A stretch of DNA of 64,000 nt. It comes from Neopestalotiopsis rosae. Lineage: Eukaryota > Ascomycota > Sordariomycetes > Amphisphaeriales > Sporocadaceae. Location of the stretch: positions 2,418,001 to 2,482,000 of the forward strand of contig JALGAS010000008.1 in assembly GCA_023078685.1 (NCBI GenBank). Direction: 5' to 3'. Position numbers and translations under genes: made by a program. Below the pieces are notes generated by a model. It made no database searches. It had not been told where the DNA came from and saw only the letters and a list, made by a program, of their open reading frames with translations. This document shows positions 11,908-22,442 of the stretch, one piece after another; the stretch's first letter is position 1; every line of letters starts with the position of its first letter.

Positions 11908-12858
11908 ATGGTATGTGCATCTCGAACATCCCGAAACGATTGGAAAGAGGAGGATTGGAGCTTGCGCCGCTGCCGGATTCTTCTTGCTCGAATGCGCAGC
12001 TCCGCTGGGACTTGATGATGTTGGATATGGGGACAACTTGGCGAAATTATGCGGAGGGCTGACGATGGATTCCCTTGACAGGTTCGATACGCCGCCACAG
12101 AGATCGCTCCCGCGAAGTCGGCTCGCGCCCGCGGTGCCTACCTCCGTGTTTCTTTCAAGAACACCCGCGAGACCGCTCAGGCCATCAACGGCTGGAAGTT
12201 GACTCGTGCCGTCAAGTTCCTCGAGAACGTCCAGACCAAGACCGAGGCTGTGCCCATGCGCCGCTACGCCGGTTCTACCGGTCGCACTGCCCAAGGTACG
12301 ACTTGCGAATGAGCATTGGGAGATTTGGGAAAGCACGTCAGAGCTCGGAACATGTCCTTTTTGCGACAATGCAATGGCAATGGCGGGGCGGAAAGAGGAG
12401 GCACGACCGACGCACACATTGTCGAATATTTACTAACGGAATCTCTCGTCTACAGGCAAGCAGTTCGGTGTCTCCCGCGCTCGCTGGCCCACCAAGTCCG
12501 CCGAGTTCCTGCTCGGTCTCCTCAAGAACGCCGAGTCCAACGCTGACGCCAAGGGTCTCGACACCTCCAACCTCATCGTCAAGCACATCCAGGTCAACCA
12601 GGCCCCTAAGCAGCGCAGACGTACTTACCGTGCCCACGGTCGTGTATGTTGAAAGAAATCCGGTCTTGGCAGACGAGAGATACAAGTACTGACTCTACAC
12701 AGATCAACCCCTACATGTCGAACCCCTGCCACATCGAGCTGATCCTTACCGAGGGTGAGGAGGTTGTTCAGAAGTCCGAGTCCGTTGTCCGCGAGAACGC
12801 CCACCTGAGCTCGAGACAGCGTGGTGCTCTCCGCCGCAAGGCTATCACTGCCGCATAA
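11908..12858 (+). CDS. rpl17: 60S ribosomal protein uL22 (L17)
   Basis: Four exons (11908-11910, 12082-12295, 12456-12643, 12703-12858) give 186 aa. The first exon holds only the ATG, followed by a 171-nt intron, as in many fungal ribosomal protein genes. The product begins [19 protein letters not shown] and contains [27 protein letters not shown] and [20 protein letters not shown]. All are highly conserved in eukaryotic uL22, which lines the peptide exit tunnel. Introns are GT-AG with good CTAAC/CTGAC branch sites, and codon use is strongly biased to C-ending codons, as in other highly expressed genes. Length matches the family. It is divergent from the fibrillarin gene. Confidence 0.97.
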
Positions 12859-14362
12859 ATGTGGCATTAAGGATTTAGGTGATGGTTGCATCGGCGAAGG
12901 TCTCGTTTGAGGGTTGTATTGCTTTCACGGCTGGTGTCAAGGCGGTCTCAATCGTAAAGCATGGGTTTGGTTCAGGCATTGCGATTTGCGAAAATGGTAC
13001 ATCGCAAAAATTCCCAAAATAAAAGAACTTCTGAACAATTTGCGGATGAGGGTTACGATAAAATAAAAAGGGCAACTGCTACATGTGACGAGTCTTATGG
13101 CAGCTAATCAAGACGACGATTCTTACGAGCCAGTGTACTGTTGCCGTTGGCCTGTGGCGTTTTTGACTTGACATCTCTGGGAAGCTTGCTGACGATACAA
13201 GAGTATCCGAGATGATTGGAGAACGTCAATGGCCGGGAGACGGGATTGTTGTTTCCCAATTCGGATCACTTAGCCATGACACATCGAGCGAGTTTCTCAC
13301 GATGTTGAAATACACTCTCTCATGTGGAGCCGACATCCATTGTGTCGCTTCCGAGGCCGAACGGGCGTGTTAACAATACAAACTCATACTCCAGACAGGT
13401 TCTTTCCCCCACTGCTATGTGTATCTGAGGGTGATGACGTCCTAGCTGGCGTCCAGCTAGGAAATCGTTCTACTGAGCCTAAAGTTATTCAGCTCACCCC
13501 TTGAGGATGCTGAGGAATGTGATTCTTCCAGCAATTTGACGTGCTCCTTCCAGTGAAGCTGCAAAAGTTGGCATGGACCAACCAGTGAGGAAGTAGAAAG
13601 CTGCCCAACGTATTACTTACCATCAGCCAAAATTAGCATTAACTATTCGGTATTCATCACAAAGTCTGATTCAATGTTATTGATCTACACATGTCATGCC
13701 ATTTCTATGTTGGGTTGCCTCCACTGAGGAATAAAACATTGGCTTTCGTCCAATTGTGTAACGGAATTCCATCCCAGCCTAGCCAGAAGAACCGCGTATG
13801 TCGCAAACGTAATATACCCGGACCTGTATAAGCGTCCTGCATACGCACTTGTCAAAAATATCTGCTAGATGAGGAAAGTCTGCATGAGACAATCACATAC
13901 CATGTATACTATCCAGGTATCTTGCATAACATTAGGCTAGATTCAACGAAAGCTCAATCTGCCACGTGGAGAAGATGCCGACCCTACTGCTCTAACGCTA
14001 TGTAGATCAAGGCCTTGCGCTTTTCATGTCTACATATGTAGATGAGGATTGCGCTTAAGACCCGCGATAGTACAAAATTCCGACCAGTGAAACGGCCACT
14101 CGCTAGGATGGACAGAGACTGCCATGCCTTGGCTTAATTCCGTGGTGATAATTGCTTGGAAAGATCAAAGTGCTCGAGGAGACACTCGAAAGACGATGAG
14201 CTTGTAACCTTCCAAAGTGTAGAGGATGCTGAGGCACATATATGTAAGGAGTATCGCGATGTTTAACGACAACGCGCAATAATTTGACACCGTCAAATAA
14301 GCACGATACAAAAGGTCCCCTCTTTCCCTGGAAACGTCAAAGGTCTCATGAACCATCGGCCT
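12859..14362. other. Intergenic, no supported gene
   Basis: The first part is the uL22 3' UTR. Open frames of up to 66 codons are short and without motifs. A minus-strand frame at 14165-14356 continues the relic described at 14363-14885 but could be chance. Confidence 0.45.
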
Positions 14363-14885
14363 TCACTCCTTCGGATCACTTGGCGCCATTTCGTGATGGG
14401 CCCCGGGAGCTTCAAACACAGCATCATAATCGAAACCATTAACACGAGCAATGAAAGGGTCACAACCAAAAAGAACGAAACAGCCATTCACGGCCACAAC
14501 GTCGTGACAGTCATCATCAAATGAAAACCTTCCCAAGCTATTGAATTAGAGAAAGATTTACCATGAACATGGTCGCTGATCAATACTTGACTAAACCTCG
14601 CTGCGACGCCATAACCAACTAGGTCACGCGCGACCGCCAAGGCATTTCCACCATGGGCTTCTATTGAACATGTAGTTTTCTAACTCTTCTGCAATATTCA
14701 GACTTCTGGGTACGCTGTTCCCCGTCGAATCCAGTGACGAGAGGTCAAGTGGCTCTTCATATCTCCGTCCACGTTAATCAAACACCCTAGAAGATCAGGA
14801 AGAACGAGTCCGCCTGCGGAGCACTATGTTGGGATCACCTGCTGTACGCAGTACGTAATCATTAATGATGGCCCCATGAACAGAT
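14363..14885 (-). pseudogene. Decayed gene of unknown family
   Basis: Read on the minus strand, this stretch yields coding-looking peptide blocks in different frames, one after another. From 5' to 3' these are VHGAIINDYVLRTAGDPN, GGLVLPDLLGCLINVDGD, EEPLDLSSLDSTGNSVPRSL then NIAEELENYMFN, NALAVARDLVGYGVAARFSQ then VLISDHVHGKSF, and finally DDDCHDVVAVNGCFVLFGCD. The last block ends at TGA 14363-14365. Each block is left by a stop or a frame change and the next begins at about the right place. No GT-AG introns of normal size explain the changes. I therefore read it as a frameshifted relic. I do not recognise the family. Confidence 0.4.
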
Positions 14886-16979
14886 TGTGTGTTGGCGAAG
14901 TGATGTACATGGGTACGCGAGACGGGGCTATTTAATGATCTTTTGGGCACATGTCAGAATCCCAGTCAAGTTGCTTAAGCCACAGGGTCGAGACCTATAC
15001 GACCAGATTCCCGACCATCATGGCTCAGCACCTGAGCCTTCCCGCTGCCCTTCCTTGCCGCCCTCTTCTTGATTTCCGTTGCTATTTGCTTATATGGTTT
15101 TTTACTTTCATTTTTGACTTTGTTTTGTTATTTTTAATTCGGGATCTCTTTGTTTTTCTTAATTTTGTTTCAATTTTATTTCCAAATTTTCATCTGATCC
15201 TACTTTCGCGTTTTGCAATCGATAATGAAGAATTAGCAAAAACGTATTCGTACGGGACTCGAATCCCTTTGCCCTGTACAACGATGGAAATAAGGGAAAA
15301 AGCAATTCCCAGAGAAGAAGCAAATTGATCAATGTCAGAGAGAGTAGCTCAGAGTAGCCTGGAACCCGTTAAGACGTCTTGTTGTAGAAACGGTAATCTG
15401 GAATGAAGCCCTCAACACTGGCTATGCGGAATACGGCGACTGGTTTCTCGACCAACGTCCCACTCTCATCGCCATGAAGAATGAATTATCGTCGTTGTTC
15501 AATGATGGTCAACAGAAGCAGACGGGTACATTGAGTGATGTATTGGTCTAAGTTCCTGCTACTGGGGCTACGCCCGCTGAGTGCTCTTATGGCTAGTCCT
15601 CACCTAATAATATGTATATATATTTCTGTTGAAGAAGGAAAGCACAAGGGCGCACATGCTATTCGATTCGTTCAATTGCATTAATTTCACACAGCGGATG
15701 CTACCTTTATCCTCATGATCACGTAAAGACGACATCATCTACCGGACGCCTGGGCGGGCAAATTATCCGTTGATAAGATCATTTAGGGCTTCCAAAAACC
15801 ATACACCTGAAGGCAAGGTATCTTAGACTAACGAGTCTGAATTGAAAGAATACGATTGTGTCCGAGCATGAAGAAGAAAAGGACGGGCTCATCTGGTATG
15901 ATCAGAACACGTCATATCGTAGACAGCGTCTCGGTGAAGATGGTGGGTGCATTGGTCCGAAAAATCCTGGTCAGCATGCCAATTGAATCCCCTTAGGTCA
16001 TGGTTATAAATAGACGAGAACCACGTCTTTTTTGCAAAGGGACAAGATCACGAGCTGGTCAATCAGAAAGAACATTCAACGCAAACCCAATAAGGCGGCC
16101 GCGCCTTGTATCGAGAAATGAGGAGATCTCCTCTGCCACAGGGAATCCAATCAACATTGTCCATCGCAACCGGATGCAAGAGAGTAAGATGACACTCATT
16201 TGAGTGGTAAAATATTTATTTGATCGTATCTTGACAGGCATCAACGAGTATAAGTGCTCGGGGTAACTTACACCTGAACAACAGGACTGCTTACATCTCA
16301 CGCATTTATGATAATCAGAGGAATGATCAGCCAATAGTCAAACAGTAGTCATAAGGTGTGAGAGAGGTACATGAGATATCCTCGCAAGCAGTTGCACGAG
16401 GTTCATTGATAACATGGGACTCGAGATCAGGATACCAGTAGTAAATGAGAAAAGATGGAGGATTCGTTCACAAAGCGACCAAGACAGGCTAAAGACTATG
16501 ATAGACCATAAAATTGTGGGACCGTGCTAATCCATGGAGCCTCTCACGGAGGTGCTTCTATCCTTCATACACAGTGCAATGCATACAATTGACTGCAACA
16601 ACTTGCCATCAAAGTGCTCGAAGCCCCGTATCGTACCATTAGGTAGTCATCAATTTCAAACACTCAAACTACACACGTTCCTGCATGAGTAACAATGAAA
16701 ATTGAGTTTACTCGCAAAATCAATCGTGCTCATCGCCCGAAACCATACTCGCATGACGTCTTTCATCGAGCCTCTAGACGTCATTTATGCTAGCACTGGT
16801 CATCATCACCACCAGCTGTTATAATAACCACGTTTTCAAACCATTACACATACTTCATTGGCAGGTAACAAGACATTTCATCTACACAATTGTGACCTTG
16901 AACTTTCTCGACGCCAGCATCAAATAACACCAGTCCTCAAAATACACACATCATATCTTCACGCTGATAATATTCCATT
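14886..16979. other. Gene-poor AT-rich region with coding relics
   Basis: This contains a T-rich tract (about 15090-15200), the plus-strand relic at 15384-15551 and another short coding-like stretch near 15850-15970. Otherwise only short chance frames. The right end is the presumed promoter of the small gene at 16980. Confidence 0.45.
15384..15551 (+). pseudogene. Isolated coding-like fragment, possible 3' terminal exon relic
   Basis: A 55-codon frame ending in TAA reads VIWNEALNTGYAEYGDWFLD and continues QRPTLIAMKNELSSLFNDG. Its composition is typical of a globular protein and unlike chance translation of AT-rich spacer. There is no ATG and no clear upstream exon. The best explanation is the last exon of a decayed gene. 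The family is not recognised. Confidence 0.35.
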
Positions 16980-17260
16980 ATGCCTCCTTCCGGTACCGAA
17001 CAAGCCAAACAAAAGTTTGAAGAGGGCATTGCAAAGACGCGAGCCCCAGCTGATCGTATGTCTCGTGTTCATCCAGTTTCCTGACAAGCTCAACTAATGA
17101 TGTTTCCCGCGCAACAGCCAACAGTGGTCCAGCAGGTGCAAACCCCAAGATGGGCAACTTTGTGTCAAAACTCGCCAAGGGCGAGACGGAGGCGTCGACA
17201 TACACTGCAAAGGGCGGGCCCACTGGAACTGACAGGACAAAGGAGCCAGGTGGTTTGTAG
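16980..17260 (+). CDS. Small conserved-looking hypothetical protein (72 aa)
   Basis: Two exons, 16980-17055 and 17118-17260, are separated by a 62-nt GT-AG intron with a CTAAT-like branch site. Together they encode 72 aa starting MPPSGTEQAKQKFEEGIAKT and ending KGGPTGTDRTKEPGGL. The product is hydrophilic and rich in Gly, Lys and Thr, with no signal peptide or membrane segment. Each exon alone is too short to stand out, but the splice sites join in phase without stops and the composition is protein-like throughout. I do not recognise a named family and assign no function. A long AT-rich 5' region precedes it. Confidence 0.6.
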
Positions 17261-17578
17261 GCGTATACTTTGGGGGTTGTTATGATTGAATCTCAATTGG
17301 CATATGCAGCTCTTGTTCAAGAAGACGCTGCATTCATTCTCTATATTGGGGGACTTGAATATCCTAACTTGTGTACATTATAATCGCTTGACCCTCGAAA
17401 AAAAGCAAAAAGTAAAAAAGTAACGCCGACTGTGTCCCAGGATTTAGTTCTTCCATGCATGACAGGTAGTGATTTTCATGGTCTCCAACTTCATTTCGCG
17501 TATTCTGACTTCATCCAATAATTTGATCCGTGACTCGTTGCAAAGTCGGGAAACAAACATCCACGACTTCAATCAAGT
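17261..17578. other. Convergent intergenic spacer
   Basis: 318 bp between the small plus-strand gene and the minus-strand membrane protein gene. It is AT-rich and presumably holds 3' UTRs. Nothing else seen. Confidence 0.5.
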
Positions 17579-18787
17579 TTAGCGCTCTCTACGGTAGCCA
17601 GCACCTCTTCTCTTCCTTCTCTCATCAGCATAGTCGACAATGTCTGTGCCGCCCTGGCTGCTTGACAGACCGGGGATGACGTGGTGGTAAGACTTGGTGC
17701 CAAGGTCGCTCTCCTCTTCCTCTGCAATCAGATAGCTGCTACTCGTAATCTCGCTACGCGAGCTGCGTCCAACACTCTCCTCGACAATAGAGTCGCCGCG
17801 TCGGAAGCTAAAGTCTCGACCCGGCCGGCTAGCCGCGCGGCCCTTTTCTTGGAGTCGGCGTGCCTCGGCCCGGATGCGCTCCTGTTCGCGTGCTGCATTC
17901 CGATCCGCGACACTGTAGACCTTGCGGATACCGGCTGACTTCTTTTCGGGGGTGCTCTGGCGATCACTCAGCAGAGACGAGCCGACATTGGATTCACTGG
18001 GGTTGGTCGATCCGTCCCACTGGCTGCCCTCGGATTCCTTGTTCAATCCACCGACGCGGGCGGGCCGTTCGTGGCGGTACTGGCGCATGGCATCCTTGGC
18101 CTCGGCCTCGGCCATCTCGTCAACAAGAGCACCATCCTCGCCGACCTTGCGGGCATTGCGCGACTTGCGGTCCTTCTTCTTCTCCTTCTCGCGTTCGCGT
18201 CTCTCCTTCTCCAGCCTCTTTCTCTCCTTCTTGGCTTCCCGCTTCTCCCTGGCGCCAATGTCACTGGGACCGGCTGTGATACCCGATAGCGTTGATCCTG
18301 TGTCGCCGCTGAGCTGGGTCAGGCCGCCTGTGTATTCTGTCATGCCATCATCAACATCCTTGTAGATGCTACCGCCGCCCAGCTTGGTGCTCTTGGTCGC
18401 GTTACTGAGAATAGTGCCGTTGGGTCCTGTACGGCGCAGCACCGTGGACTTGTAATCGTCCCAGTCGTTTTCCTGGAAGTAAAAGCCGCCGTTCTTGGCC
18501 CAGAAGAAGAACCAAATACCGACTACGACGAAGGCGACACCGATGAGGGCGAACAGGGCAAACATGGCATTGTTGTTGATGTTGTGCGGGTCGATGACGC
18601 CGCGGGACGGGTCAACGTCTGTAGATGAGGCATCATCGCGGGCTAATAGCACCGAACGCGCCTGAAGTGGTCCGAGATGGTTGATCGGAGCGCGTTCGTC
18701 GAGCTTTTCACCAGTGGCTGTTGAGCTGATGGCACGCGTGAGTAGGGTGCGGGCACCAGCTGCCAGTGTTGGTAGCAGCGGTGCCAT
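17579..18787 (-). CDS. Single-pass membrane protein with coiled, highly charged C-terminal region
   Basis: 402 aa from ATG 18787; the frame also runs a few codons upstream but without an earlier ATG. Residues 1-30 are Ala/Leu/Arg-rich with no acids until about 27, resembling a mitochondrial or secretory leader. One clear hydrophobic segment lies near 75-96 (FALFALIGVAFVVVGIWFFF), followed by NGGFYFQENDWDDYKSTVLR. Residues about 170-215 are almost entirely Lys/Arg/Glu, predicting a long charged helix. The remainder is Ser/Arg-rich and probably disordered. This looks like a conserved but uncharacterised type of fungal membrane protein; no enzyme motif is visible. Function and compartment remain open. 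Confidence 0.7.
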   Translation of the reverse strand: MAPLLPTLAAGARTLLTRAISSTATGEKLDERAPINHLGPLQARSVLLARDDASSTDVDPSRGVIDPHNINNNAMFALFALIGVAFVVVGIWFFFWAKNGGFYFQENDWDDYKSTVLRRTGPNGTILSNATKSTKLGGGSIYKDVDDGMTEYTGGLTQLSGDTGSTLSGITAGPSDIGAREKREAKKERKRLEKERREREKEKKKDRKSRNARKVGEDGALVDEMAEAEAKDAMRQYRHERPARVGGLNKESEGSQWDGSTNPSESNVGSSLLSDRQSTPEKKSAGIRKVYSVADRNAAREQERIRAEARRLQEKGRAASRPGRDFSFRRGDSIVEESVGRSSRSEITSSSYLIAEEEESDLGTKSYHHVIPGLSSSQGGTDIVDYADERRKRRGAGYRRER

Positions 18788-20768
18788 TTTTGCTGGAAAC
18801 AAATATGTGCGAAGTCGTATGTTCGATCAAGGTGATGAAAAAGAAATAAACGACTTGACGCGGGAAAATAGAAGAAGACGAGGACTCGGCTGGCTGGTAA
18901 GTACTAGTGAGACCAGCCAAGTCGGGAAGAATAGTTCAAAGTGCTGTTGGTTGGTGGTCAGACACGGCAACAGCTACGCGATGCTGTGCACAGAAAGTGA
19001 AAAAGGCTCTGACAGGACTTGACGGTCGAAATGGTGCAATTGGTGTTTGTTTGCTATTGACGCGAAATTGTTGCAATGCAAATGAGAAGATGAGCAAAAA
19101 TGCAGTAGCCGGTTTCCTATGGTGATTTGCAAGTTTGGCCTGAAAACCTGCATAATACACGGGGCTGGGTTGGGCTAGATGGGCTCTGGACATATCGGGT
19201 GGTTGGGTGAATCAGATGTCAGGGCCAGGGTGGGACGTCATTGAGTAAACAAGTGCCCCACCGTTGCCAGGCAACTAATCCCAGTACGTACCAGGCAGTG
19301 CCAGGCCAGGCGCGATTAGGTGGACAACCCACTGGATCTGGAAGTTTAGGAGGGTCCATGCACTGCTGGAGCCGCCCAAGAGTGCTTCGTTAGCGCTGCC
19401 ATCCCGTTACCTGCCCAACTCCACCTCCGCATTTCGACTCCCGCTTCCGAATGGGTGCCCACGATCTGCTCATAATCAGGCGGGTCTTTACTCTCCAGAT
19501 GGAGTCCATTAACTTTGCCGTCATCTTTGTGAGTTACTAATGGGTGGGTAAACTATGAACTCACTGTCAATTGTGTAAATGAGTATATCCACGCGCGCAC
19601 GGTATTTCGGTCTGTCATTTATTTCCTTCCCTTCACCAGCGCAGTAGAGTACATTTCACATAAATGTTGATTAAACCCGTATTGAGTGGTCCACATGCGA
19701 TGGTACTGCTCTTTGCAGCTGTAAACCACCTTGTTTCATTGAATAGGAGAAGGGATAGTCCCGTAGCCATCTTGTATATACTGATCATGCCATCTGTGAT
19801 CATAGAAAGTGCCATTTCAAGGCTGCCTTGACCTAGATTTGCACAACTCCGGCATTCCTTTTTGCCATGTCGTGCTCACCCAGTCCGCCTCGACGCTCCA
19901 AAATAAATATCCAAGCTCTGCCATGTCTGACGGGCAACTTTTCCCTTCCAATTGTGGTATGTCCACACAGTCTGACCCATTGATTCCAAGTCCCAGCCCC
20001 AAAAATGGCTTTTTCCTAGGTGAAGAACAAAATCTCATAACCAGTTAAGATGGCGTTTCGTCGCGGTGCAATATCCCTGCCAGTAGAAGTGTGAACTTCA
20101 AATGCACTCGTAGTCTATCAATCCCAGAAAAAGAAAAGAAAAAAGCTTTACTCCATGCAAATGCGAATAACTCGGCCGTAAAGCACAGGGTATCGCAACA
20201 AACGACATGGCACAGCCATCTCTTGTGTAGAAGCTTAACGAAGCTAAACATCTCGTAGCCAATGAGATGGGAAAAGAAAATAGGGAAAAAAAGACAAAAT
20301 GAGTCTCCAGCAAGCTTCCTTCGTAGAAAGTCGAGACCAAACATAAATAACCCGTCTGCAGGCAACGGACTAGTCAGCTCCATGGCAATGGCGCGGACGA
20401 GCCCCTTCATGACTCCATCATCTCATCAATCATTTCTCATATACATAAAACCAGTTGCATTAGATCCCTCCACGCAAAGGGGGGAGGGAAAAAAGTGAAA
20501 TCACGCTTGCTCCCTCCTTTCGCCGTTCTTTTCTTATCGCCCGGCAAGCGCTTTTGTTGTTTTCCATGTGTTGCACAAGAATGTGAATCACCTCAAAGAT
20601 AGATGAAGAAGAAGAACATATAGGCGGCAACGCTGAATGATTTCCATCAACGGAAAACACGGGAGAGAAGGAGAAAAAAAATGTCGAAAAATAGAATGGT
20701 AGAAAACTTGCTTCGCGTAAGGACCATGAGCTCGTAAGAAGCCCGCCAAGCCGTGTTTCCGCAGCAAA
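18788..20768. other. Intergenic, no supported gene
   Basis: This is the promoter side of the gene at 18787 and the 3' side of the gene ending at 20769, both on the minus strand. Open frames on both strands stay under 125 codons and have no motifs. Part of 20045-20768 is probably 3' UTR. Confidence 0.45.
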
Positions 20769-22442
20769 CTATGCATCGAAGACGTGGTCGTACCCATCGT
20801 CATCGTATGGGGGGTACGCGTGATAGGGAGCATATGGCGAAACGCCATAATACATTGGGTTGTCAGGATAGTCCGCCGCATGGTCGTGGGGGTTCGGCGA
20901 CATGATTGCGCGAGGGCGGCGTGCGTGGGTAGCTTGAGAGCTTGACCGTGGGCGTGTACCAGATCTTTCCGTTCTGTGGGCATGGGTTCTGAGCTCATCG
21001 CCATAAATGGTACCACGATCGCTCCCTCTATCGCCTCGGCCCAAGGTCAATTCACCCCCTTTGGCGCACTTGATTTTGATACCATCGTATTCAACTACAG
21101 CACCATGAGGGACCTTCATCGTTATATCCTCATCATTGCTACCAGATCGTGTTGTCTTGGTTGTCTCGGACTGCCGGAAGCTGCTTTCGTCACGACTGGC
21201 ACTGCTGCGTGTCGAGCGACTGCTAGTGCTGTTCTTGACTCTGCGGAGGTTATCCGGAGTCAGAGGTGCACGGGCAGGGGCAGCATTTGCGACAGCATTT
21301 TGATAATCGTGTGCATCGTTGATCTTGTCCTCAATGCCGTAGGACACGGAGCGACGATTTGCCCGTCGTATCTTGGGCCCAGCGGGTTCGATTGAATATC
21401 CTTCTTCGAGGAAGTCTGGACCAAGGCTTTGACGCCGAGCGTGACTTGGACGTCTAGACCTGACAGGCAATACTTGAGTGAAGTCAATTCCATGTGGCGC
21501 ATCGCCGCGAAAGAGATCAGATTCGCCGTCCGATTCAAACTCATCTTGATTGAACCCGACCGACTTTCTCTGTGATGGTGGCGGTGGTGGTCTAAAGTGT
21601 TGACGAGGGCCGGCAGTGGAAGGGCGCGGTGGAGGAGGCATTTGCCTTCGATCTTCATCATTCTTGGTAGTCCTCTTGGATAGTGAGGGCTTTCTGATAA
21701 CTGGGCTGGGCCTAGCATGAGGGGATGGTGCCTCGAAATCGGCGTATCGATCCTCAAAGGACGATCCATAGTTGCCCATCGAGGACCGTGGCCGCGACTC
21801 GAACCTCGAGGCTAAACGATCGGCACCGTTGGGGATATACTCGGGTCTTGCACCTCCACCGAAATAGTCCCCATGGTAGGCCATGGGTGATGTACCCAGT
21901 GGTGAGGTCCCTAGTGGCGGTGGCCCTCCCCATTGGGGAGGAGCACCATACTGCAATGGACTCGGTTGGAAAAAGGCTGACTGTGAGAGTGGCGGTGGTC
22001 CCATGTAGCTTTGTGGTCGAGAGCTGGCCCGCGGTCGTCCGGATGAAATTGCGATTGAACGCTGATGCACACCATAGTGAGCAGGATCTTCTGCATATTG
22101 GTTGCGCATTGAGGGTGTTGTTTGCGCGGTGGTTATGCGCGGTCGTTCGGGGACCTCCTTGCCTTTTCTACTCGATTTTCTCTCCTTTTCCTTTCGGCGA
22201 CTCGAAGAGGTGGCATGCTCTGTCGCATCAGAGTCATGTGGTGATATCGTCGTGGTCGTTGCGACCTTCCTAGACGATGACGACTTTTTCCGACTGGTGT
22301 TGGGCTCTTGCTTGACCGGGCTCCCTGCGCGAGAAGTAGCAGGAATAGATTTGGCCGACTTTCTGGTGTCAGGCCTGGGGTTATCGTCCGAGTCAACCTC
22401 CTCCATATATGCGGCTGGGACCTTTGACTTGCTGCCAGCCAT
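20769..22442 (-). CDS. Large intrinsically disordered protein, function unknown
   Basis: A single-exon frame of 557 aa from ATG 22442. The N-terminal third is rich in Ser, Lys and Arg (SRKKSSSSRKVATTTTISPH). The middle is Pro/Gly-rich with repeats such as PPPLGTSPLGTSP and MPPPPRPSTAGP. Several RRPS or RRSVSYG sites look like basophilic kinase targets. The one segment that looks folded is near residues 435-465, MKVPHGAVVEYDGIKIKCAK followed by GGELTLG. This resembles a short conserved box seen in other Ser-rich ascomycete proteins, recalled from memory and not searched. The C-terminus is Tyr/Pro-rich and acidic. I assign no function. Divergent neighbours are far away. Confidence 0.7.
   Translation of the reverse strand: MAGSKSKVPAAYMEEVDSDDNPRPDTRKSAKSIPATSRAGSPVKQEPNTSRKKSSSSRKVATTTTISPHDSDATEHATSSSRRKEKERKSSRKGKEVPERPRITTAQTTPSMRNQYAEDPAHYGVHQRSIAISSGRPRASSRPQSYMGPPPLSQSAFFQPSPLQYGAPPQWGGPPPLGTSPLGTSPMAYHGDYFGGGARPEYIPNGADRLASRFESRPRSSMGNYGSSFEDRYADFEAPSPHARPSPVIRKPSLSKRTTKNDEDRRQMPPPPRPSTAGPRQHFRPPPPPSQRKSVGFNQDEFESDGESDLFRGDAPHGIDFTQVLPVRSRRPSHARRQSLGPDFLEEGYSIEPAGPKIRRANRRSVSYGIEDKINDAHDYQNAVANAAPARAPLTPDNLRRVKNSTSSRSTRSSASRDESSFRQSETTKTTRSGSNDEDITMKVPHGAVVEYDGIKIKCAKGGELTLGRGDRGSDRGTIYGDELRTHAHRTERSGTRPRSSSQATHARRPRAIMSPNPHDHAADYPDNPMYYGVSPYAPYHAYPPYDDDGYDHVFDA

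Noticed and set aside
11911..12081. Possible box C/D snoRNA in the first uL22 intron (TGATGA ... CTGA)
   Set aside because: The box C lacks the leading purine, the distance to the CTGA is too short, and the CTGA doubles as the branch site. There is no terminal stem.
15248..15285. tRNA-like T-arm (GGGACTCGAATCCC)
   Set aside because: The stem-loop does not have the G53-C61 pair and loop size of a T-arm. No acceptor, D or anticodon arm can be folded around it on either strand.
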